A stretch of 64,000 bases of DNA from Nitrincola salilacus (GCF_046271865.1 NZ_CP176580.1:3286001-3350000), one strand, 5' to 3'; counted from the first letter of the stretch, positions 52,473-61,118 are shown. Notes: generated by a model not told the origin, from the letters alone. Numbers and translations: made by a program.

Positions 52473-53303
52473 TCAGGTAGACCAGATACGCGGCAGGCAG
52501 GCCTCCCTGCCAAACACCTGTGGACGAATCATTTGCCAGATACTAATCATGATGCGCTGCATCGATTCGGTACGGTTACCCAGCAGTCGGACCACCAACA
52601 CACCATCAACACAGGTCGCTGCCGAAACAACCTGGGGCGATTCAACCAACAGCTCTCGAATCGGCTCAATATCAGGAAGATTCGGAGCGTAAATAATCAT
52701 CGTGCCGCTCATCGGATGCTGTCGCAGACCGGATGCCGAACGGATCAGTTGATCCCCTTCGGTGACCAGTTGCTCAATCAGGACAGGCTTCCCCTCCAGC
52801 ATCAGCGTCAGACCTGCTCTGACCTCCCCCGAGGTGAATACCTCATCGATCACCGGACGCCCGAGGCACTGCAGCTCCCAGCCGATAAAGCGACTGCTGG
52901 CTGCCAGTTCCAGGCGGGTATCAAGCTGTGCAATCGCGCCGGGGAAATAGATATTCTCATGAGGAAACCACTCCAGAGCACCATCCTGATCCACCACCAG
53001 ATGCTGGCGCTGCTGAGCCAGACGACCGTCAGAGCGATAGAATTTGGTTGCACCGGGCGTCGTTAGCAGCGCGTGTGCACCCTGCTCAACCCGGAGGTTG
53101 ATCTGCAATTGATCTCCACCCACGAGACCACCCGGTGGGTGCAGCAGATAGGTGTGACACACCTCGCCTTCAGGATAAAATGGGCGCTGCAGCGCCAGTG
53201 GCCCACGCCGGCTCCGCTTACTCAGTCGGGTTGCGCCATGTCGGCTGGAGAACACCATCTCCAGCTCGGCCTCCCAGCCTTTACGGGTCACTGCAACATT
53301 CAT
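52473..53303 (-). CDS. ureD: Urease accessory protein UreD
   Basis: A 276-residue accessory protein, the platform on which UreF and UreG assemble on apo-urease. Family motifs are CHTYLLHPPGGLVGGDQLQI, HALLTTPGATKFYRS and FPHENIYFPGA. GAGG precedes the ATG at about eight bases. It is the first gene of the urease cluster, with about 270 bases before ureA. A consensus sigma54 promoter lies 47 bases upstream of its start. Confidence 0.96.
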   Translation of the reverse strand: MNVAVTRKGWEAELEMVFSSRHGATRLSKRSRRGPLALQRPFYPEGEVCHTYLLHPPGGLVGGDQLQINLRVEQGAHALLTTPGATKFYRSDGRLAQQRQHLVVDQDGALEWFPHENIYFPGAIAQLDTRLELAASSRFIGWELQCLGRPVIDEVFTSGEVRAGLTLMLEGKPVLIEQLVTEGDQLIRSASGLRQHPMSGTMIIYAPNLPDIEPIRELLVESPQVVSAATCVDGVLVVRLLGNRTESMQRIMISIWQMIRPQVFGREACLPRIWST

Positions 53304-53349
53304 CTCAACCTCGATTCCATCACTATCACAAAAGTGTCAGGTTGATTGA

Positions 53350-53365
53350 AGCAAGGTTAGTGCCA
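53350..53365 (-). promoter_or_regulatory. Sigma54 promoter of the urease operon
   Basis: On the minus strand TGGCACTAACCTTGCT is an exact match to the sigma54 consensus TGGCAC-N5-TTGCW. The start would lie near 53338, 35 bases before the ureD ATG. Sigma54 control implies an NtrC-like activator and nitrogen regulation, as known for urease in other gammaproteobacteria. Confidence 0.75.
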
Positions 53366-53387
53366 GATTGTTTTTAACAACTCACTG

Positions 53388-54275
53388 TTAGTACGATTGC
53401 AGTGCTGCAGCCCCTACCCACTGGCAGGCAAACTGCCAGGCGCTGCGCCCGGAACGTACTCCGCGTGCCTGAGCGAAACTGACCGCCTCTTTCTGCAACG
53501 CTTCCGTCCATTGATACTCAAGCTCATGCCGGGCCGCCAACTGACCTATCCAGTGTTGGACAGCTGCAAGGTAGGTATCCTGATTAAAGGGATAGAAGCT
53601 GATCCACAGACCAAAACGGTCCGACAGCGAGATCGTCTCCTCTATTGCATCCCCGGGGTGTAGTTCGCCATCAACCCAGCTTGCCTGGAGATTATCGGTC
53701 GAGGATTCCGGCAACAGGTGCCGACGGTTGGATGTGGCGTAGATCAACACATTATCTGGTGCCGATGACAACGCACCATCCAGCGCGCTCTTCAGCCGTT
53801 TGTAGTTGGCATCATTGCGTTCAAAAGAGAGATCATCAGAGTAGAGAATAAAACGGAAAGGTTGTGACGACAGATGCGACAGAATCGCCGGCAGGTGCAG
53901 CAGATCATCACGATCCACCTGCAGCACGCGCAAGCCCTCTACTGCATAGGCACGCAGCAAAGCACGGATTAACGAGGATTTGCCTGTTCCGCGAGCGCCC
54001 CAGAGCAGCACATTGTTGGCTGGCAGCCGATCCAAAAACTGGCGGGTATTTGTAACGATTCGCTCACGCTGGCGATCGATTCCTACAAGATCAGTCAGTG
54101 CCACCGGGCTGGCAGCACTGATCGGCTCGATCCAGCCGTCATTCTCGCGCTGTCGCCAGACACCCGCTTCAACCCTGTGCCAATCGACCTCCGAGGGTCG
54201 ATGATCCTGCTCCAGTGCACTGGCGATACGCTTGAGCTCAGCCAGTATTGCTCGCTGAAATGCCTGTTCAGACAT
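53388..54275 (-). CDS. DUF815 family AAA ATPase
   Basis: A 295-residue DUF815 protein. Walker A is LLWGARGTGKSSLIRAL; FRFILYSDDLSFERND forms the Walker B region, and IYATSNRRHL the sensor-1 segment with the Arg pair. The N-terminal 60 residues are helical. DUF815 proteins are widespread ATPases of unknown function. Only about 85 bases separate it from ureD, but the sigma54 site lies in that gap, so it need not be part of the urease operon. Confidence 0.88.
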   Translation of the reverse strand: MSEQAFQRAILAELKRIASALEQDHRPSEVDWHRVEAGVWRQRENDGWIEPISAASPVALTDLVGIDRQRERIVTNTRQFLDRLPANNVLLWGARGTGKSSLIRALLRAYAVEGLRVLQVDRDDLLHLPAILSHLSSQPFRFILYSDDLSFERNDANYKRLKSALDGALSSAPDNVLIYATSNRRHLLPESSTDNLQASWVDGELHPGDAIEETISLSDRFGLWISFYPFNQDTYLAAVQHWIGQLAARHELEYQWTEALQKEAVSFAQARGVRSGRSAWQFACQWVGAAALQSY

Positions 54276-54380
54276 CCACTCACCTCTTATGCTCAGATAG
54301 TGTCACCGTCACATAAATGTGTCGGCATTGACCTCTGAGCATAAGCGGAAGTGACCAGCAGAACAATTAAACCAGCAGAA

Positions 54381-54848
54381 TCAGATCTGCGACTGAAGGT
54401 AGTTCTGCAGACCGAGCAGTTTGATCAGACCCAGCTGTTTTTCCAGCCAGTAAGCGTGATCAACCTCGGTATCATCCAGCAGGGTTTCCAGCATCTCACG
54501 CGTGACATAATCCTGCTCTTTTTCGCACAGCGCGATCACGTCCCGGAGCATACTTGCCACCTTGTACTCAACATCAAGGTCGCTCTGCAGCATCGCTGGT
54601 ACATCCTTGCCCACATTGATCGCATCACGTGTGGACATATCCGGCGTGCCTTCCAGGAACAGAATACGCTCAATCAGCTTGGCAGCATGGCCCTTTTCAT
54701 CATCGAACTCATGATCGATACGCTCATACAGCTTGTTCAAGCCCCAGTCCTGATACATGCGGGAGTGAATGAAGTACTGATCCATCGCCGCCAGCTCGTT
54801 TGCCAGCAATTTATTCAACGCAGCGATTATCTGGGTATTGCCTTTCAT
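54381..54848 (-). CDS. bfr: Bacterioferritin, ferroxidase-type subunit (no haem Met52)
   Basis: A 155-residue bacterioferritin. The di-iron ligands are kept: Glu18, Tyr25, Glu51, His54, Glu94 and an ExxH pair at 128-131, shifted by one residue. The position of the haem ligand Met52 holds Lys, so this subunit should oxidise Fe(II) but not bind haem through Met. Its paralogue upstream shows the opposite pattern. The two genes are 15 bases apart and probably form one heteromeric shell. The TGA is followed by a short duplication (TTCTGCTGGT twice, period 17). Confidence 0.93.
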   Translation of the reverse strand: MKGNTQIIAALNKLLANELAAMDQYFIHSRMYQDWGLNKLYERIDHEFDDEKGHAAKLIERILFLEGTPDMSTRDAINVGKDVPAMLQSDLDVEYKVASMLRDVIALCEKEQDYVTREMLETLLDDTEVDHAYWLEKQLGLIKLLGLQNYLQSQI

Positions 54849-54863
54849 CTCGTTATTCTCCCT

Positions 54864-55328
54864 TTACACTTTAGACTGCAGATAGTTTTCCAGCCCCAGA
54901 TTCTGAACCTGATACTGCTGCGTTTCGAGCCAGTCGAGGTGCTCCTCTTCATACTCCAGAATATCTTCCAGCAGCTCGCGGCTGATGTAGTCCTGCTCTT
55001 TTTCGCACAAGGCTATGGCATGACGCAGCAGTTCGAGCTGCTCCTTCTGGAACGCCTCATCGCAGCCGAGCATCTCAACCGTATCCTCACCAATCTTCAG
55101 CCTGCCCAGATCCTGAAGGTTGGGCAGCCCTTCCAGAAACAGAACCCGCTCGATCAGTTTATCAGCCTGCTTCATGTCCTTGATCGATTTTTTGTAGCAC
55201 ACCTCATCGAGCTCGTTCAGCCCCCAGTTGCGATACATGCGCGCATGCAGAAAGTACTGGTTGATCGAAGTCAGCTCCGATACCAGCACCTTATTGAGTT
55301 CTTTGATAACCTGTTTATTGCCCTTCAT
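54864..55328 (-). CDS. bfr: Bacterioferritin, haem-type subunit with degraded ferroxidase site
   Basis: A 154-residue bacterioferritin that keeps Met52 (KDMKQADK) for inter-subunit haem. It has Asp51, Gln54 and Gln94 where the ferroxidase ligands Glu51, His54 and Glu94 should be; Glu18, Tyr25, Glu127 and His130 remain. It should therefore be a poor ferroxidase that brings haem into a mixed shell with the downstream subunit, as in two-gene bacterioferritins of Pseudomonas and Neisseria. The second of two adjacent ATGs is used. A CCATCTG/CAGATGG hairpin (55348-55363) lies in the leader. Confidence 0.93.
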   Translation of the reverse strand: MKGNKQVIKELNKVLVSELTSINQYFLHARMYRNWGLNELDEVCYKKSIKDMKQADKLIERVLFLEGLPNLQDLGRLKIGEDTVEMLGCDEAFQKEQLELLRHAIALCEKEQDYISRELLEDILEYEEEHLDWLETQQYQVQNLGLENYLQSKV

Positions 55329-55444
55329 CATCTATCTCCACGAGGATCCATCTGTTCAGATGGGAGAAGTATGGGCAAGCAGCTTTGATATTACAAACCA
55401 AAACCGGCTTTCCGCAGTCGATCCGCACTGAGTCTGACAACCTG

Positions 55445-56236
55445 CTAGACCAGACGATCCATACGCAAGCGCTCCCTGCCATCAAACAATCGACGACTGG
55501 CCAGCGTGACGCCTGCCAGCGTTCCGAAACCTACCCCGACGGTAATGGTCAGCATCACCAGTATCTGATATTTCACCGCCAGCGCAGGCGAACTGCCGGC
55601 GAGTATCTGACCGGTCATCATCCCCGGCAGGCTGACGACACCCGCTGCCGCCATTGCATTGATCGTCGGTATCATGCCGCTGCGCATTGCATCGCGGCGT
55701 ATATCGGTTATCGCCTGCTGCCAGGTCTGCCCCAGCATCAGGCGACTTTCGATTGCCGCACGCTGTTGCCAGGCGGTCTCGGTCAAGCGATCCAGACTGA
55801 TCGCCACCCCGGTCATGGTATTACCCAGCATCATACCCAGCAGAGGAATCGCATACTGCGGGGTATACCAGGGATCGGGGCCGATAATCACCGTCAGTGT
55901 CAGAATCGTAACTGCGAAGGAGGATAGAAACATCGACAGGGTACCGATGCCGAAGCCCCAGCCACCTGCTAAACGTCGTTTCTGGCGTACAGTCACTTCA
56001 CGACCAGCAATCAAGAGCATTGCCAGCGCCATCAGCGCAACCCAGAGCAGCGCAGTGTTAGCAAACAGAGCCTCCAGCACCAGACCGATCAGACTCAGCT
56101 GCACCACCGTGCGAACGGCTGCAATCAGCAGGCTCTTCTCCACCCCCAGACGCACCAGGTGCGAACAGATCGCCAGCGCGACCACCATCAGTGCCGCCAA
56201 CCCCAATTGCCACCAGGCCAGATCAATCACTTCCAT
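55445..56236 (-). CDS. fetB: Iron export ABC permease FetB-like
   Basis: A 263-residue membrane protein of the UPF0014/YbbM family with about seven helices. Motifs are RTVVQLSLIGLVLEALF, IPLLGMMLGNTMTGVAISLD and MGAG-type glycine pairs near PGMMTGQILAGSSPALAVKYQ. In E. coli FetAB exports iron and gives resistance to peroxide. It overlaps the ATPase gene by 14 bases. The bacterioferritin genes follow on the same strand, so storage and export of iron are clustered. Confidence 0.9.
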   Translation of the reverse strand: MEVIDLAWWQLGLAALMVVALAICSHLVRLGVEKSLLIAAVRTVVQLSLIGLVLEALFANTALLWVALMALAMLLIAGREVTVRQKRRLAGGWGFGIGTLSMFLSSFAVTILTLTVIIGPDPWYTPQYAIPLLGMMLGNTMTGVAISLDRLTETAWQQRAAIESRLMLGQTWQQAITDIRRDAMRSGMIPTINAMAAAGVVSLPGMMTGQILAGSSPALAVKYQILVMLTITVGVGFGTLAGVTLASRRLFDGRERLRMDRLV

Positions 56237-56828
56237 GGCGAACCTCCCTCAGTTGATCTGCTTTAAGCTGGCAATGGCGACTCGCCACACGCGCTATCTG
56301 CTCCGGATCATGCGCCACCCAGATCACGGGCCATTGTTGCGCCCTGATTGACTGCAGCAACCAGCGCTCAACCTGCTCAGTGGCATCCGGATCAAGATTA
56401 GCTGTCGGCTCATCCAGTAACAAAGCTCGCGGTGCTACCGCCAATGCCCTTACCAGTGACAGCCGCTGCTTTTCGCCGGATGAGAGCCTACTCACCGGCG
56501 ATTTAAGCATCTCCTGCTTCAACCCCAACGCGGAAAGATCCTGCTCTTTGTCAGCTGGAAAGTGCTCCTCTACCGTTTCAAACCACCACTGACTCTCAGC
56601 AGGTACCAGACGTACCCAGCTCCGCCAGCAGTGCCCTGATACACTCGACTGCTCTGTACCCTCCAGCCATACACTGCCCTGATGCGGGTCAAGATCAGCA
56701 ATGGCCCGCAGCAGACGGCTTTTACCGCTGCCGGAGGCTCCTGAAAGGCATAGAATTTCGCCCGGTGCTATCTCCAGTGAGAGGGGTTGCAGGTCCCCTA
56801 CGGCCAGCTGTCGCAAAATCAGACTCAT
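56223..56828 (-). CDS. fetA: Iron export ABC ATPase FetA-like
   Basis: A 201-residue ATPase with Walker A SGASGSGKSRLL, signature RLSSGEKQRLSLVRAL (LSSGE rather than LSGGQ) and Walker B ALLLDEPTANLD, followed by IWVAHDPEQIA with the switch His. It is somewhat shorter than E. coli FetA (225). It is divergent from trxC with 95 bases between them. Confidence 0.9.
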   Translation of the reverse strand: MSLILRQLAVGDLQPLSLEIAPGEILCLSGASGSGKSRLLRAIADLDPHQGSVWLEGTEQSSVSGHCWRSWVRLVPAESQWWFETVEEHFPADKEQDLSALGLKQEMLKSPVSRLSSGEKQRLSLVRALAVAPRALLLDEPTANLDPDATEQVERWLLQSIRAQQWPVIWVAHDPEQIARVASRHCQLKADQLREVRHGSD

Positions 56829-56923
56829 CCTGATGTTTCCTGATCATGGGATAGAAAATAGATAAGAGGATTGAAATATATCTCAACCACCACCATCTAA
56901 GCACAAACACCGGAGAAACTGCC

Positions 56924-57355
56924 ATGTCCGATTCACAGATTCTTGCCTGCCCGCACTGCCATCGCAAAAACCGGGTACCCAGCAACCGCACCTCTACAGA
57001 AGGTCGTTGCGGCGCCTGCAAACAACCCTTGTTCAGCGGGCACCCCATCAACCTGACACAGGCCAATTTCAATGCACATGCCAGTTCGGACCTGCCGCTG
57101 GTGGTCGATTTCTGGGCATCATGGTGCGGCCCCTGCAAACAGTTTGCGCCTGTTTTTGAACAGGCTGCAGCAGCACTGGAGCCCTCGGTGCGCCTCGGCA
57201 AAGTCGATACTGAGGCAGAACAGGGACTCGCGCAACGCTTCGGTATCCGCAGCATTCCCACACTGATACTGTTCAAACAGGGCAAAGAAGTTGATCGTCT
57301 GTCTGGCGCTCTGCCACCTGCTCAGTTCAAGGCCTGGGTAGAACAGCACCTTTGA
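56924..57355 (+). CDS. trxC: Thioredoxin 2
   Basis: A 143-residue thioredoxin with the N-terminal zinc domain of TrxC: CPHCHRKNRVP and GRCGACKQPLF, two CxxC pairs. The thioredoxin fold follows with active site WASWCGPCKQF and the cis-Pro segment RSIPTLILF. TrxC is part of the oxidative stress response in E. coli, under OxyR there. ATG 56924 follows CGGAGAAACTGCC. Confidence 0.96.
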   Translation: MSDSQILACPHCHRKNRVPSNRTSTEGRCGACKQPLFSGHPINLTQANFNAHASSDLPLVVDFWASWCGPCKQFAPVFEQAAAALEPSVRLGKVDTEAEQGLAQRFGIRSIPTLILFKQGKEVDRLSGALPPAQFKAWVEQHL

Positions 57356-57416
57356 CCTTCAGGGCTGAGCTGCAATACTTGATGTGATCACCGATTGCCT
57401 CAGGAGGAGTCAGCCC

Positions 57417-57746
57417 ATGAAGTTCATCTTTGAAGTGCGCATGAAGCCAGGCTATACGGTGGAGCAGTATGCTGCCGCCTGGATAGAAGCCAGCGAGATT
57501 ATTCAGCGTACACCCGGCGCCCAAGGCACCTATCTGCATCGCAAAATTGGCGAGCCAGACACCTTGCTGGCGATCGCAACCTGGGAATCCAAGGCGCACC
57601 GTGATGCCAAGGATGACCGACGCGACGCCACCGTGAAAGCGATACTGGAAAAGCATGCCCGCACCTGTGAGATCACCGTGATCGGAGAGTATGAGGAACC
57701 GGAGTGGGTCGTGTTGCCAAAGGATGATTCAGCCGGGATCAGATAA
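57417..57746 (+). CDS. Small dimeric alpha+beta barrel (Dabb/ABM-like) protein
   Basis: A 109-residue protein, MKFIFEVRMKPGYTVEQYAAAW, with the ferredoxin-like pattern of dimeric alpha-beta barrel proteins. GTYLHRKIGEPDTLLAIATW forms the central strands. No catalytic residue pattern of a known monooxygenase is evident, so the function is open. AGGAGGAG ten bases upstream fixes the ATG at 57417; a frame opening at 57384 has no ribosome site. It lies 61 bases after trxC and may be co-transcribed with it. Confidence 0.75.
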   Translation: MKFIFEVRMKPGYTVEQYAAAWIEASEIIQRTPGAQGTYLHRKIGEPDTLLAIATWESKAHRDAKDDRRDATVKAILEKHARTCEITVIGEYEEPEWVVLPKDDSAGIR

Positions 57747-57768
57747 TCAGGCTGCGGTGATCAAATGG

Positions 57769-57813
57769 CTGGCAATTGCTCCTGCATTGCCAGCATACTG
57801 CCCATCCTTGGGC
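57769..57813 (+). repeat. 45-base intergenic element with two small hairpins, copy 1
   Basis: CTGGCAA (57769-57775) and TTGCCAG (57787-57793) form one hairpin. GCCCA and TGGGC form a second just after it. The element recurs at 61176-61220 with 40 of 45 bases identical. It lies between convergent genes here. Confidence 0.75.
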
Positions 57814-57871
57814 ATAAAACCGGCCACTCTGGGGCAGCTGGTTTCTGTGCGATCCATTCAGCAGAAGCGGA

Positions 57872-59113
57872 TCAGTCGAAGTGCAGTGCGCGATCACCCT
57901 GCTCGTCACGAATGCGTGTCGGCAGACCGATCTGGTTCAACAGACCGAGGAATGGCTGTGGAGGAAGCTCTTCAACGTTCACCATTTTGCCGACATCCCA
58001 GTCGCCACGTGCAATCAGGATCGCAGCCGCCACCGGTGGAACACCCGCCGTGTAGGAGATACCCTGGCTGCCAACCTCTTCATAGGCTTCAGCGTGATCT
58101 GCAACGTTATAGATGAACACTTCGCGTTCCTGGCCATCCTTCTGGCCTTTGATCAGATCACCGATACAGGTCTTGCCCGTATAGGTCGGTGCCAGTGATG
58201 CAGGATCAGGCAGTACTGCCTTAACCACTTTGAGCGGCACCACTTCCAGCCCTTCAGCCGTTATAACTGGCTGTTCAGATAGCAGGCCGAGATTTTTCAG
58301 CACGGTGAATACATTGATGTAGTGCTCACCGAAGCCCATCCAGAAGCGGACATTCGGCACATCAAGATTCTGTGAAATCGAATGGACCTCATCGTGTCCG
58401 GTCATGAATGTCTGGCTGTTGCCGACAACCGGAAGATCCCAGTTTTTCTTGATTTCGAACATCTGATTGCTGGTCCACTGGCTGTTCTGCCAGGACCAGA
58501 CCTCTCCGGTAAACTCACGGAAGTTGATCTCAGGGTCGAAATTGGTCGCAAAGTAGCGGCCGTGGCTACCCGCGTTGATATCGATAATATCGATGGAGTC
58601 GATCTTGTCGAAGTATTCACGATCAGCAAGAGCGGCATAGGCGTTGACAACACCCGGGTCAAAACCGACACCCAGAATCGCCGTAATACCCTTCTCTTCG
58701 CAGACTGCGCGACGCTTCCACTCGTAATTGCCGTACCAGGGTGGCGTTTCGCAGATTTTATCCTGTTCTTCATGGATGGCAGTATCCAGATACGCAACAC
58801 CTGCTTCGATACAGGCTGTCAGAACCGGCATATTGACGAAAGCAGACCCGACATTAATCACGATCTGAGAACCCGTCTTCTCGATCAGCGCCTTGGTTGC
58901 TTCGACATCCAGAGCGTCCAGCGCATGCGCTTCAAGCACACCCGGTACCTTCATGGCACCTTTTTCGTTCACACTGGCTATGATCTGGTGACACTTTTCA
59001 ATGCTGCGCGATGCAATGTTGATATCGCCCAGCAGATCATTGTGTTGTGCGCATTTGTGAGCCACAACCTGGGCCACCCCCCCTGCACCTATAATCAGAA
59101 CATTTTTCTTCAT
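57872..59113 (-). CDS. Carboxynorspermidine dehydrogenase (saccharopine dehydrogenase family)
   Basis: A 413-residue enzyme that reductively condenses aspartate semialdehyde with diaminopropane (or putrescine) to carboxynorspermidine (or carboxyspermidine). The NADPH motif is VLIIGAGGVAQVVAHKC and the next strand NIASRSIEKC. GVAYLDTAIHEEQDK and TAILGVGFDPGVVNAYAALA are typical of the CANSDH branch of the saccharopine dehydrogenase family. The decarboxylase nspC lies 45 bases upstream in the same operon, which confirms the assignment. The product is norspermidine or spermidine. Confidence 0.92.
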   Translation of the reverse strand: MKKNVLIIGAGGVAQVVAHKCAQHNDLLGDINIASRSIEKCHQIIASVNEKGAMKVPGVLEAHALDALDVEATKALIEKTGSQIVINVGSAFVNMPVLTACIEAGVAYLDTAIHEEQDKICETPPWYGNYEWKRRAVCEEKGITAILGVGFDPGVVNAYAALADREYFDKIDSIDIIDINAGSHGRYFATNFDPEINFREFTGEVWSWQNSQWTSNQMFEIKKNWDLPVVGNSQTFMTGHDEVHSISQNLDVPNVRFWMGFGEHYINVFTVLKNLGLLSEQPVITAEGLEVVPLKVVKAVLPDPASLAPTYTGKTCIGDLIKGQKDGQEREVFIYNVADHAEAYEEVGSQGISYTAGVPPVAAAILIARGDWDVGKMVNVEELPPQPFLGLLNQIGLPTRIRDEQGDRALHFD

Positions 59114-59158
59114 TTCATTTCCTCAACTCGACCTTTTTTCAATCGGTCACCTCCTCGC

Positions 59159-60256
59159 TCAGGAGAGGCTATTAGCAAAATCATCAAATGTGAATTCCCT
59201 GACCACCTCAACGCGCCCATCCAACTGACGCACGGCAATCGAAGGCATTTTCACGCCATTGAACCAGTTCTTCTTGACCATGGTATAACCGGCAGCATCC
59301 TCAAAAGAGAGACGATCACCGACCTGCAGTTCATGATCAAACTTGAACTCACCGAAGATATCTCCGGCAAGGCAGGATTTACCACACACCATATAGGTAT
59401 GCGGGCCATCACAGGGGGCCATTTTCGCCTCCTGACGATAGATCAGCAGATCCAGCAGATGCGCTTCGATGGAGCTGTCGACAACGGCCAGATGCTTGCC
59501 GTTATAAAGTGTATCCAGCACAGTGACTTCCAGCGAGGTGCTCTGGGTGATGGCCGCCTCACCTGGTTCCAGATAAACCTGCACCCCATAGCGCTCGGCA
59601 AAGGATTTGAGGCGGGCACAGAAGCGATCCAACGGATAGCCTTCACCGGTAAAGTGGATACCACCACCCAGACTGACCCACTCCACCTGATGCAATAGAT
59701 GAGCAAAACGCTCTTCAATTCGCGCCAGCGACTGATCGAGCTGATCAAAATCGTTGTTCTCGCAGTTATAGTGCAGCATGAAACCGGAGATATGATCGAT
59801 CACTGCTTCGATCTTTGCTGGATCCCACTCCCCCAGACGGCTAAATGGGCGTGCCGGATCGGCCAGAATGAATTCGGAGTTACTGACCCCGGGATTGACC
59901 CGCAGCCCTTTGACGGCACCGGCGGCCTTGTCGGCAAAGCGATTCAGCTGGCTGATCGAGTTGAAGATGATCTTGTCACTGTTGGCCAACACCTCGTCGA
60001 TCTCATCATCGGCATAGGCCACACTGTAGGCATGCGTCTCACCTGCAAACTTCTCACGCCCCAGCCTGACCTCAAACAGGGAGGATGAGGTGGTGCCATC
60101 CATATATTCCTGCATCAGGTCAAAAACCGACCAGGTGGCAAAGCATTTCAGTGCCAGCAACGCCTTCGCACCGGAGTGTTCACGCACATAGGCGATCTTC
60201 TCCATATTGCGCAGCAGCTTGGTTTTATCGATGAGATAGTAAGGTGTCTTGATCAT
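59159..60256 (-). CDS. nspC: Carboxynorspermidine decarboxylase
   Basis: A 365-residue PLP-dependent fold-III decarboxylase that produces norspermidine or spermidine. Lys37 in LLALKCFATW is the PLP lysine. WVSLGGGIHFTGEGYP gives the Gly-rich phosphate loop, YLEPGEAAI its partner, and VCGKSCLAGDIFGEF the catalytic Cys. ATG 60256 opens the family-typical MIKTPYYLIDKTKL; the longer frame to 60325 is unlikely. It is the first gene of the operon. The diaminobutyrate genes that make diaminopropane are not in the window. Confidence 0.94.
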   Translation of the reverse strand: MIKTPYYLIDKTKLLRNMEKIAYVREHSGAKALLALKCFATWSVFDLMQEYMDGTTSSSLFEVRLGREKFAGETHAYSVAYADDEIDEVLANSDKIIFNSISQLNRFADKAAGAVKGLRVNPGVSNSEFILADPARPFSRLGEWDPAKIEAVIDHISGFMLHYNCENNDFDQLDQSLARIEERFAHLLHQVEWVSLGGGIHFTGEGYPLDRFCARLKSFAERYGVQVYLEPGEAAITQSTSLEVTVLDTLYNGKHLAVVDSSIEAHLLDLLIYRQEAKMAPCDGPHTYMVCGKSCLAGDIFGEFKFDHELQVGDRLSFEDAAGYTMVKKNWFNGVKMPSIAVRQLDGRVEVVREFTFDDFANSLS

Positions 60257-60363
60257 GGATTTCGCATTCACTCCTGAGCGGACGAGTCCACCGTTGGCTA
60301 GGTAAAACCGCCTATTATAGTGCACTCGTTTCGTTACGGGAATGCGACATCACGACTCATCGT

Positions 60364-60429
60364 ATAGCTTTTTACAATCACTTAAATTTAATCAATTAAT
60401 TTTCAATATAAACATCAGATCCCTACTAT
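60364..60429 (+). promoter_or_regulatory. ahpC promoter with candidate OxyR site
   Basis: A possible OxyR array ATAG-N7-CAAT-N7-ATTT-N7-TAAT (60364-60400) has the right spacing, but only the first two boxes match well. TTTTCA (60400-60405) and TACTAT (60424-60429), 18 bases apart, form a plausible sigma70 promoter directly after it. An OxyR site touching the -35 box is the usual layout of ahpC promoters. Confidence 0.4.
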
Positions 60430-60440
60430 ACACATCGAGC

Positions 60441-60462
60441 GGTAACGAAGGGTGTCGTTACC
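60441..60462 (+). promoter_or_regulatory. Hairpin in the ahpC leader
   Basis: GGTAACGA (60441-60448) and TCGTTACC (60455-60462) pair perfectly around AGGGTG. A third related CGTTATCGTAACC follows at 60469-60481 and could pair instead with the first arm. It lies in the 5' leader downstream of the predicted promoter. Confidence 0.45.
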
Positions 60463-60535
60463 GAAAAGCGTTATCGTAACCCTTTAAAACACAAACACTT
60501 TAAGCAATATTTTTTAACCACACTGGAGAGACAAA

Positions 60536-61105
60536 ATGTCACAAACACTGATCAACACCGTTGTAAAACCTTTCAACGCCACGGCTTTCCATAACGGTGA
60601 GTTCATCAACGTCACTGACGCTGACCTGAAAGGTAAATGGTCTGTTGTGTTCTTCTACCCTGCAGACTTCACTTTTGTCTGCCCGACTGAACTGGGCGAC
60701 CTGGCTGACTACTACGGTCAGTTGAAAGAGATGGGCGTGGAAGTTTATTCCGTATCCACCGACACGCACTTCACTCACAAAGCCTGGCACGATGCGTCTG
60801 ACACTATTCAGAAGATCCAGTACCCAATGATCGGTGACCCAACAGGTACTATCTCACGCAACTTCGGCGTGATGATCGAAGAGGAAGGCCTGGCGCTGCG
60901 TGGTACTTTCGTGATCAACCCTGAAGGCGAGATCAAGGTATCTGAAGTGCACGATCTGGGCATCGGCCGCTCTGCCAAAGAGCTGGTCCGCAAAATCCAG
61001 GCCGCTCAGTATGTCGCTACTCACGATGGCGAAGTCTGCCCTGCTGCATGGCAGCCAGGCGCTGACACACTGGCTCCTTCTCTGGACCTGGTCGGCAAGA
61101 TCTGA
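60536..61105 (+). CDS. ahpC: Alkyl hydroperoxide reductase, peroxiredoxin AhpC
   Basis: A 189-residue typical 2-Cys peroxiredoxin that removes H2O2 and organic peroxides. The peroxidatic Cys49 is in FYPADFTFVCPTELGDLADY; the resolving Cys168 is in GEVCPAAWQPG. GGAGAG lies eight bases before the ATG. Codon choice appears strongly biased, as expected for an abundant protein. ahpF follows after an intergenic hairpin and repeat element. Confidence 0.98.
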   Translation: MSQTLINTVVKPFNATAFHNGEFINVTDADLKGKWSVVFFYPADFTFVCPTELGDLADYYGQLKEMGVEVYSVSTDTHFTHKAWHDASDTIQKIQYPMIGDPTGTISRNFGVMIEEEGLALRGTFVINPEGEIKVSEVHDLGIGRSAKELVRKIQAAQYVATHDGEVCPAAWQPGADTLAPSLDLVGKI

Positions 61106-61118
61106 AGATTGCTCCCCC

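Noticed and set aside
54351..55388. 345-codon open frame on the plus strand
   Set aside because: Runs antisense through both bacterioferritin genes and their spacer; both ferritins are clearly real.
56829..56923. OxyR site between fetA and trxC
   Set aside because: One ATAG box is present, but the following boxes do not match at the required spacing.
58382..59698. 438-codon open frame on the plus strand
   Set aside because: Antisense to the carboxynorspermidine dehydrogenase and decarboxylase genes, which have complete motifs.
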